From NCBI GenBank assembly GCA_038745585.1, contig JBCDLH010000006.1:124001-188000 (forward strand): a stretch of DNA of 64,000 nt, in the 5' to 3' direction. Below the pieces are notes generated by a model. That model did not search any database. It had not been told where the DNA came from and saw nothing but the letters and a program-made list of their open reading frames with translations. Positions 58,434-64,000 of this stretch are shown in pieces. The stretch's first letter is position 1. Each line of letters starts with the position of its first letter. The translations under genes and the position numbers were made by a program. The stretch comes from HLUCCA09 sp038745585 (GTDB taxonomy: Bacteria > Pseudomonadota > Alphaproteobacteria > Rhodobacterales > Rhodobacteraceae).

Positions 58434-59423
58434 ATGGAACGACGGATTCTCGTAACCGGCGGGGCTGGCTATATCGGCGCGCATGCCTGCAAGGCCTTGA
58501 ACCGGGCGGGTTATGTGCCCGTAGCCTTCGATAACTTGTCTACGGGGTGGGAGGCGGCGGTTCGCTATGGCCCGTTCGTCCATGGCGATCTCCAGGATGC
58601 GGGCGCGGTTACAGCGGCGTTTGAGGCGCATCGACCCGAGGCCGTTATGCACTTTGCCGCTCTGAGCCAGGTCGGTGAGGCCATGCAAATGCCAGGGCGT
58701 TACTGGAGGGAGAATGTGGTTGGCGCGGTCAACCTCGCCGAAGCAGCCGTCGCCGCAGGTTGCTCGAATTTCGTGTTCTCCTCGACCTGCGCGACCTATG
58801 GCGACCAAGACGGTGTCGTCCTAACCGAAGAGAGCCCACAGCGGCCAATCAATGCCTACGGTGCCTCAAAGCGCGCCATCGAAGAAGTCTTGGCGCATTT
58901 CGAAGCGGCTTTCGACCTGCGCCATGTGATCTTTCGGTACTTTAACGTGGCAGGTGCGGACCCGGAGGGCGAGGTCGGCGAGGTGCACGAGCCCGAGACG
59001 CATCTCATACCGCTCATGCTCGACGCCATCGCGGGCAAGCGCGCAGCACTGACGCTCCATGGCACGGATTATGATACGCCGGACGGCACGTGTATTCGCG
59101 ATTACGTCCACGTGAGCGACCTTGTCCAAGCGCATGTGCTAGGGCTGAGATGGCTGGAAGACGGGAGGGGGTCCCGCGTGTTCAATCTGGGAACGGGTAC
59201 CGGATTCTCTGTGCGAGAGGTCGTCGATCAAAGCAGGATCGTCACCAATTGCGACGTTCCACTCTTCGAGGGGCCGCGGCGCCCGGGCGATGCGACGCGC
59301 CTCATCTCAGGTTCGACCCGGGCCATAGAGGAGCTGGGCTGGCAGCCAGAGCGTTCGACCATGGCCCAGATGATTGAGGACGCGTGGCGATGGCACCAAA
59401 GCGGCGGCTACAAGCCTCGCTAG
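58434..59423 (+). CDS. galE: GalE, UDP-glucose 4-epimerase
   Basis: Interconverts UDP-glucose and UDP-galactose with bound NAD. The 329-residue short-chain dehydrogenase-type protein has ILVTGGAGYIGAHACKALNR, the catalytic serine/threonine in FSSTCATYGDQ and YxxxK in INAYGASKRAIEEVL, plus the substrate-binding FRYFNVAGADPEGEVGE. Ends at 59423, convergent with ptsN. Confidence 0.96.
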   Translation: MERRILVTGGAGYIGAHACKALNRAGYVPVAFDNLSTGWEAAVRYGPFVHGDLQDAGAVTAAFEAHRPEAVMHFAALSQVGEAMQMPGRYWRENVVGAVNLAEAAVAAGCSNFVFSSTCATYGDQDGVVLTEESPQRPINAYGASKRAIEEVLAHFEAAFDLRHVIFRYFNVAGADPEGEVGEVHEPETHLIPLMLDAIAGKRAALTLHGTDYDTPDGTCIRDYVHVSDLVQAHVLGLRWLEDGRGSRVFNLGTGTGFSVREVVDQSRIVTNCDVPLFEGPRRPGDATRLISGSTRAIEELGWQPERSTMAQMIEDAWRWHQSGGYKPR

Positions 59424-59450
59424 CGCTGGGGCCGCAGGGCTCTGGCCAAA

Positions 59451-59493
59451 GATCGGCAACACACCGTTTTCCGGTGCCCTGACTGTGCCGATC
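59451..59493. terminator. Nested hairpin between galE and ptsN
   Basis: Outer stem GATCGGCA (59451-59458) with TGCCGATC (59486-59493); inner stem CACCG (59462-59466) with CGGTG (59472-59476). It sits between two convergent genes, so a bidirectional terminator is plausible. Confidence 0.5.
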
Positions 59494-59508
59494 CAAACAC
59501 GGCCATGA

Positions 59509-59973
59509 TCAGGCGGCCGCGGTATGCGGCCCTGCAGTGAGGACAGTGTGCAGCGTGTCCGGACTGTGATTGGCGCGAAGTTTGGCACACACGTCACCGT
59601 CGCGCATCGTGCGAGAGACGGCGGCGAGCGCCTTGAGATGTTGAACTCCGGCCTCCTCCGGCGCAATCAGGGCGAAGACCAGATCCACTGGAAGCCTGTC
59701 CACCGCATCGAAGTCCACCGGGCGCTCCAGCTTGACAAAGAGCCCATGCACGTCGACGAGGCCTGGAATGCGAGCATGCGGTAAAGCAACGCCCTGACCG
59801 ACGCCCGTCGGACCCAGCGCCTCTCGCTCCATCAAAGCCTCCACGGCGCGCGCCATCTTGCAGCCATAAGCATCCTGCGCGACCTCGCCTAATCGCTGAA
59901 ACAAACGCTTTTTGCTGGTCGTTTCCGTGACGACCTTCACCGCCTCAGCTTTGAGGATGTCGGATACCTGCAT
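59509..59973 (-). CDS. ptsN: PtsN, nitrogen-related PTS IIA protein
   Basis: EIIA-Ntr of the regulatory phosphotransferase system, 154 residues. The phosphorylated histidine is in GVALPHARIPGLV, preceded by LMEREALGPTGVGQ. It adjusts nitrogen, potassium and carbon regulation in other bacteria. The order rpoN-hpf-ptsN is conserved in proteobacteria and found here; 42 bp separate it from hpf. Confidence 0.95.
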   Translation of the reverse strand: MQVSDILKAEAVKVVTETTSKKRLFQRLGEVAQDAYGCKMARAVEALMEREALGPTGVGQGVALPHARIPGLVDVHGLFVKLERPVDFDAVDRLPVDLVFALIAPEEAGVQHLKALAAVSRTMRDGDVCAKLRANHSPDTLHTVLTAGPHTAAA

Positions 59974-60015
59974 GTCCTGGTCAAATCCTCGCCCGGCGCC
60001 GTTCCGGGCGCGGTG

Positions 60016-60591
60016 TCACTTCGATTTCGGGTCTATCCAGCCGATGTTTCCGTCGTCGCGCCTGTAGACGACGTTGACGCCATCGTGGCGATCGTTCCGA
60101 AACACCAAAATTGGGGCACCGGCAAGCTCCATTTGCATAACCGCTTCACCTACGGAGAGCGCCGGCACCCGTGTCTCCATCTCAGCGATGATCATTGGCT
60201 GAAGACTGCTCGGTTCGTGCTCGCTCTCATGCTCCTCCGTGGTGGCCAGGATATATGAGGGTGCGGTTGAGGATTCAACCGGCTCCTTGCGCTCGCGGTG
60301 ATGGTCTTTCAACCGCCGCTTGTAGCGCCGGAGCTGCTTTTCCATCTTTTCCGCACACTTGTCGAAGGCCGCATAGATCTCGGTCGCATGCGCCTTGGCC
60401 TGTGCGGTGAGTCCGGTCGAAAGGTGGACGACCGCCTCGCAGGTGAACTCATGCGCTGCACGGCCAAAGATCACCGTCGCATCGGTAGGACGCTCGGCAT
60501 ATTTGGCGACGGCTGTCCCCAATTCGTCTTTGACATGCGCCGACAGGGCGTCGCCAATATCGATCTGGTGGCCGCTAATCTGATAGCGCAT
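60016..60591 (-). CDS. hpf: Long-form ribosome hibernation promoting factor
   Basis: A 191-residue protein with an N-terminal S30AE ribosome-binding domain (MRYQISGHQIDIGDALSAHV, FTCEAVVHLSTGL) and a C-terminal dimerisation domain (about 130-190, ending DGNIGWIDPKSK) joined by a basic/acidic linker. Long HPF forms 100S ribosome dimers in stationary phase. Downstream of rpoN by 63 bp. Confidence 0.95.
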   Translation of the reverse strand: MRYQISGHQIDIGDALSAHVKDELGTAVAKYAERPTDATVIFGRAAHEFTCEAVVHLSTGLTAQAKAHATEIYAAFDKCAEKMEKQLRRYKRRLKDHHRERKEPVESSTAPSYILATTEEHESEHEPSSLQPMIIAEMETRVPALSVGEAVMQMELAGAPILVFRNDRHDGVNVVYRRDDGNIGWIDPKSK

Positions 60592-60654
60592 TGGGCTCTC
60601 CTCCTCGGTGTGCGGTGTCCCTGCCCTCGCACCTATTGCAGCCGGTCCACGCTC

Positions 60655-61986
60655 TTAGCGCGTACGGGTCAGCGTCGCCTTTCGGGCGAGCAGGCGGCGG
60701 CGATGGGAGGAAGACGGGATATCTAAGCATTTTCGATATTTGGCGACAGTTCGCCGGGCGATGTCAACGCCGTCGTCGCGGAGGCGCAGGGCAATGGCGT
60801 CGTCGTTTAGGACACTGTGCGGCGTCTCGCAGGCGATAAGGTCGCGCAGCCGTGCCATGATCTCCGTTTGCGACAGCGCCTTGTCGCCGCTGGCATGGCC
60901 GGCAGGGAAGAACCAGCCCAGGGGGCGGACCTGGCCCGAAAAGAGCACCCCGCGACCCTTCACCGCGCGCCCCACCGTGGCCGGATGCAGCCCGAGCCGT
61001 GCTGCAAGCTCGGCCCGGGAGAGCGCGGCGGGTGCGCGGGTGCGACCCAGAAAGAACATTGACTGCGCCTCGGCCAGAGCCATGCCGACGCGAAGGAGCG
61101 TGCGCGAGCGAAACCTGAGTGCGGTTACGAGCCGGCGCGCGGCAAAGCGGCTCTCCTTGGCAAAGTCGCTTCCTTGCGGTCCGCCCGTATGCTTGAGGTG
61201 CGACAAGAGGGTCTCGTCAAAGCGGACGGCTTCGGTGGGGTCGTCGAGCAAGCGCACATCAAGCGTGCCGGACGCTGTCGCTTCGATCGTGAGTTCCGGC
61301 AGGAGCGGGCGGGCCTCATCGACGGCAAACGCGGCGGCTGGCTCGGGCGTGCAAGTCTTAAGGAGCACGCGAAGCGCATCGGCCTCTGCGGCGTCGACCT
61401 CAAGCAATGCTGCCGCCTCGTCGAGCCGGCCGGCGGCAAGAAGCTGCAAACACCGCGGCGGCATGTGCGCCAGATGCTTCGACACGCCCTTCTCAATCAG
61501 TTGCAGCGCCAAACACTCGGCGAGGCCGCGCGCCCCGATCCCCGTCGGCTCGCAGGTTTGGAGCGCGGCTCTTGCGGCGGCGACGTCCGGAGCGGTTACA
61601 CCAATCTCAGCCGCAATCTCCGCGTCGGATGCGTTGAGATAGCCGCTCTGGTCGAGATCTGCGGCAAGAAACAGCGCCAGCGCGCGCACCCCCGGAGCGA
61701 GATCCATGCAGGCGATCTGCGTTTGAATGTGGTCGGCAAGGCTCACAGGCGCCGCGAGACGTGCCGCTATGTCGAGGCCAGCAAAACCGCCGCTCCCACG
61801 CGAGGTGGGCGGGTCGACGATCAGGAACGGGTTGTCGGCTGCAAGCCGACTCAACTCGGCATGGAGATCAATCGCTGGGAGCGCGAGCATCGCCATCCCT
61901 TGGCGCAGTCCAGCGCGCAGACCCGTGCGGAGCGTCGGGCGCAGTTCGGGCCGATTGCCGAAGTTCAGAGATGGGCCCTGTGCCAT
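60655..61986 (-). CDS. rpoN: RpoN, RNA polymerase sigma-54 factor
   Basis: Alternative sigma factor, 443 residues. The Gln/Leu-type activator region I is short (about 1-55, LRAGLRQGMAMLALPAIDL), followed by the core-binding domain, the helix-turn-helix LSRAELAARLGLHPATVGRA and the C-terminal RpoN box ARRTVAKYR. It is a housekeeping-type copy, next to lptB rather than to nif genes. Translation starts at ATG 61986, 18 bp after lptB. Confidence 0.95.
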   Translation of the reverse strand: MAQGPSLNFGNRPELRPTLRTGLRAGLRQGMAMLALPAIDLHAELSRLAADNPFLIVDPPTSRGSGGFAGLDIAARLAAPVSLADHIQTQIACMDLAPGVRALALFLAADLDQSGYLNASDAEIAAEIGVTAPDVAAARAALQTCEPTGIGARGLAECLALQLIEKGVSKHLAHMPPRCLQLLAAGRLDEAAALLEVDAAEADALRVLLKTCTPEPAAAFAVDEARPLLPELTIEATASGTLDVRLLDDPTEAVRFDETLLSHLKHTGGPQGSDFAKESRFAARRLVTALRFRSRTLLRVGMALAEAQSMFFLGRTRAPAALSRAELAARLGLHPATVGRAVKGRGVLFSGQVRPLGWFFPAGHASGDKALSQTEIMARLRDLIACETPHSVLNDDAIALRLRDDGVDIARRTVAKYRKCLDIPSSSHRRRLLARKATLTRTR

Positions 61987-62004
61987 AGTCTCGGACAGCT
62001 GCGC

Positions 62005-62766
62005 TTAGCCGATCCGGAAGTTCTGGCCGAGATAGACGCGGCGCACGTTCTCGTCGCGCACGACCTCATCGGCGGTCCCGCTCATCAGAACCGCGCCGTC
62101 ATGAAGGATGTAGGCGCGGTCCACGATTTCCAGCGTCTCGCGCACATTGTGATCCGTAATCAGGACGCCGATCCCCCGTGCTGTGAGGTCCGTCACGAGC
62201 TTGCGAATATCGCCGACCGAGATCGGGTCGACTCCGGCAAAGGGCTCGTCGAGCAGCAGGTATTTCGGCTCGGCGGCGAGGCAGCGCGCGATCTCGACGC
62301 GCCGCCGCTCCCCGCCCGAGAGCGCGAGGGCCGAGGCGCGACGGAGATGTTCGATCCCGAACTCGCTCAGCAGGTCTTCGAGACGCTCGCGCCGCCGGTG
62401 CCGGTCCCGCTCCGCAATCTCGAGGATCGCCATGATGTTGTCTTCGACCGAAAGCCCGCGGAAGATCGACACTTCTTGCGGCAAATAGCCGATGCCAAAG
62501 CGGGCGCGGCGATACATTGGCAAACGCGTGACCTCGCGCCCGTCGATCTCGACGAGCCCGGCATCGGGCGTGATGAGGCCTGCAATGCAATAAAAGCAGG
62601 TGGTTTTGCCCGACCCATTGGGCCCGAGGAGCGCAACCACCTCGCCGCGCGCCAGCTCCAGCGAGACGTCACGGATCACCAGGCGCTTGCGAAACCCTTT
62701 GCGCACCTGGCGCACACGCAGGCCTTGTCCGCCCGCGGCAACCGCAAGATTTGGTTTGGCGCTCAC
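62005..62766 (-). CDS. lptB: LptB, LPS export ABC transporter ATPase
   Basis: Powers extraction of lipopolysaccharide from the inner membrane with LptFG. The 253-residue ABC protein has Walker A LLGPNGSGKTTCFYCIAG, signature LALSGGERRRVEIARCL, Walker B KYLLLDEPFAGVDP and the switch histidine in VLITDHNVRETL. The start is a GTG at 62766 that overlaps the lptA stop (GTGA). Confidence 0.96.
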   Translation of the reverse strand: MSAKPNLAVAAGGQGLRVRQVRKGFRKRLVIRDVSLELARGEVVALLGPNGSGKTTCFYCIAGLITPDAGLVEIDGREVTRLPMYRRARFGIGYLPQEVSIFRGLSVEDNIMAILEIAERDRHRRRERLEDLLSEFGIEHLRRASALALSGGERRRVEIARCLAAEPKYLLLDEPFAGVDPISVGDIRKLVTDLTARGIGVLITDHNVRETLEIVDRAYILHDGAVLMSGTADEVVRDENVRRVYLGQNFRIG

Positions 62767-63263
62767 CCGCCGTCTCCATTCTCCGGTGTAAAGACGACGG
62801 TGACCCGCCCTTCCATCCGCCCGGTTCCGTCATCGACGTTTACAGTGAGCCGTTCGCCGGTCATTGCGCTGTCCGGCCGCGTGAGGATCACATCGCCGGT
62901 CATGATGACCTCGCCGCTCTCGACGGAGTAGACCGCCGTTTGCCCTTCGGCCGCGTCCTCTCCGTTGACGAGGACGACATTGCCCTCGGCTACGACGCGC
63001 TGGACCGTTGTCTCCCCATCCGGCCCTGGGCCATAGGCCACGTCGACCCGCGCCCCGCTCAGGCGCATCGCACCTTGGGTGACGAGGACGTTGCCGGTAA
63101 AGATCGCAGAGCCGGCGTTCTGATCGATCTCAAGCGCATCCGCCGACACTTCGACAGGCTGATCCGATGTTGCTTCTCCGTCGCCGAAAGAGAGCGCCGT
63201 ACCTTGCGCCAACGCAGACCCGGCGCTCAGGAGCAGCGCGGCAAGGAGGAGTTGGTGACGCAA
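62763..63263 (-). CDS. lptA: LptA, periplasmic LPS transport protein
   Basis: A 166-residue OstA-type protein forming the periplasmic bridge. It has a signal peptide (LLLAALLLSAGSALAQG) and beta-jellyroll repeats (VEVSADALEIDQNAGSAIFT, LSGARVDVAYG). The start is a TTG at 63263; an in-frame TGA lies five codons upstream, so a longer form is impossible, and AGGA lies nine bases before it. Confidence 0.9.
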   Translation of the reverse strand: MRHQLLLAALLLSAGSALAQGTALSFGDGEATSDQPVEVSADALEIDQNAGSAIFTGNVLVTQGAMRLSGARVDVAYGPGPDGETTVQRVVAEGNVVLVNGEDAAEGQTAVYSVESGEVIMTGDVILTRPDSAMTGERLTVNVDDGTGRMEGRVTVVFTPENGDGG

Positions 63264-63317
63264 CGGGGCAGATCCTCAATTGGTAACACGGGCATGCGAC
63301 CGACGGGCGCGTCCGCG

Positions 63318-63926
63318 CTAGTCGCCGGCCGTGGTCGCCCGCAGGTCGTATACCAGCCGCACCCCCCCGTTGAAAAGCATCCGTCCCGCTGTCTCTCCCT
63401 CATCGCCGTCGGTCAGCCGCATGGCGCCCGCATCGAGCGCGATGCCTGGCCCTGTCACGGTGACGGGACCCGGGCTTTGGACCCAGGCGCCATCGAAGGC
63501 CGCGCGCAGGTATTCGGTCCGAATGGTATAGCCGTCGGAGGTTTCGATGCGGACGCGCCCCGAAAAGGCTGCCTCGCGCTCGGGCCGGGCAAGGCGACCG
63601 GTCTCAGACGTAAGATGTATGGTGCGCAAGTTCGCGACGGCTAGTTCAGCCGAGAGCCCTTCGAGGTCGACGACGGCATAGTTCGCTGCACGTGGGACTG
63701 CGGCATCGGCGCGAACGGTCAGCGGTCCATCCTCGGTCATCGCCGAAAAGGTCGAGGCTTGCATGCGCCCATCAGAGGCGATCTCGCCGACGATGCGCCC
63801 TGTCAGCCCGCTTTCGGGGACGCGGGCCAAGAGAAAAAGCGTGGACAACAAAATAAGTGCCGCGAGCGGGAGGAGGACCTTGAGGGTCGCAACGAAGCGG
63901 GAATAGGGATTGTCCGCGCGGGCCAT
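63318..63926 (-). CDS. lptC: LptC, LPS export inner-membrane protein
   Basis: A 202-residue protein anchored by one N-terminal helix (about 18-36, VLLPLAALILLSTLFLLAR) with a periplasmic jellyroll that receives LPS from LptBFG. Start ATG at 63926 (MARADNPYSRF), seven bases after the kdsD stop. The longer frame upstream would overlap kdsD and is rejected. Confidence 0.88.
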   Translation of the reverse strand: MARADNPYSRFVATLKVLLPLAALILLSTLFLLARVPESGLTGRIVGEIASDGRMQASTFSAMTEDGPLTVRADAAVPRAANYAVVDLEGLSAELAVANLRTIHLTSETGRLARPEREAAFSGRVRIETSDGYTIRTEYLRAAFDGAWVQSPGPVTVTGPGIALDAGAMRLTDGDEGETAGRMLFNGGVRLVYDLRATTAGD

Positions 63927-63933
63927 GCTGCCC

Positions 63934-64000
63934 TTATACCACACCAGCCCGCAGGCAATCGTGGATATGGATGAGGCCGTCGGGCCGCCCATCGCTTGCG
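63934..64000 (-). CDS. kdsD: KdsD C-terminus (arabinose-5-phosphate isomerase), 5' truncated
   Basis: Reading the minus strand from the window edge gives ASDGRPDGLIHIHDCLRAGV and V, then a TAA at 63936-63934. GLIHIHDCLRAGV is the characteristic ending of the second CBS domain in KpsF/GutQ-type arabinose-5-phosphate isomerases, the first enzyme of Kdo synthesis. Only 21 codons are inside the window. It sits directly upstream of lptC, as in many proteobacteria, and fits with kdsB. Confidence 0.72.
   Translation of the reverse strand, partial: ASDGRPDGLIHIHDCLRAGVV

Noticed and set aside
61174..62931. 585-codon plus-strand open frame across rpoN and lptB
   Set aside because: It is antisense to two clear genes, has no family-like motifs and arises from high-GC codon bias on the minus strand.
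1..64000. CRISPR arrays, insertion sequences, rRNA operons, phage genes
   Set aside because: No regularly spaced direct repeats, transposase-like proteins or RNA gene signatures were seen; the only dispersed repeat is the palindromic family reported.

Overview
The window is one large contiguous stretch of alphaproteobacterial, GC-rich chromosome dominated by a complete-looking photosynthesis gene cluster (PGC, about 1954-49820) flanked by housekeeping genes. Gene content and order (bchFNBHLM-lhaA-puhABC, crtIB, crtCDEF, bchCXYZ-pufQBALM-pufX-dxs, bchG-bch2-bchP-idi, plus ppsR/ppaA) and the spheroidene-type carotenoid genes (crtA, crtC, crtD, crtF) point to a purple bacterium of the Rhodobacteraceae. 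A pufX gene in place of pufC places it close to the Rhodobacter/Rhodobaca type of reaction centre; I cannot name the species.

Layout. 1-308: end of dapD. 439-1926: a polytopic membrane protein of GT-C type. 1954-4274 (minus): ppaA-ppsR, the redox/light regulators, divergent from 4574-14857 bchF-N-B-H-L-M-lhaA (plus), which continues into puhA-B-C, bciE, acsF, puhE and hemA (to 20656). 20813-25425 (minus): crtA-bchI-bchD-bchO, divergent from crtI-crtB, followed by tspO and a hemolysin-III family gene. 29687-32073 (minus): crtD-crtC, divergent from the crtE-crtF-bchC-X-Y-Z-pufQBALMX-dxs superoperon (32226-44709). 44706-45632: L-lactate dehydrogenase (minus). 45863-49820 (minus): bchG-bch2-bchP-idi. 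From 50313 on: a small conserved hypothetical, radC, dnaK-dnaJ, alkB, cysQ, kdsB, galU, galE, and a minus-strand kdsD-lptC-lptA-lptB-rpoN-hpf-ptsN cluster.

How it works together. hemA supplies 5-aminolevulinate; bchIDH(O) inserts Mg; bchM, acsF with bciE, the BchLNB and BchXYZ nitrogenase-like reductases, bchF, bchC, bchG and bchP complete bacteriochlorophyll a; dxs and idi feed crtE and the isoprenoid tail; crtBIACDF make spheroidene/spheroidenone; puf and puh encode LH1 and the reaction centre, and lhaA, puhBCE, pufQ and pufX assemble it. Only the oxygen-dependent cyclase (acsF) is present; bchE, bchJ, pucBA, cycA and pufC are not in the window. Five control regions (bchF/ppaA, crtA/crtI, crtD/crtE, bchC, bchG) each carry two TGT-N12-ACA operators, so the cluster looks like a PpsR regulon that encodes its own repressor and antirepressor.

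Most notable oddities: a five-copy GC-rich palindromic repeat with a conserved tail, one copy read in frame inside bchB and one providing the ribosome binding site of puhE; a crtC with no standard start codon near its conserved N-terminus and a crtD that runs 56 codons into it; a ppsR that appears to start at TTG overlapping the ppaA stop and that has a single cysteine; twin CCAG-loop hairpins between bchY and bchZ; and an exact match to the alphaproteobacterial heat-shock promoter upstream of dnaK. I found no CRISPR array, insertion sequence, tRNA or rRNA.
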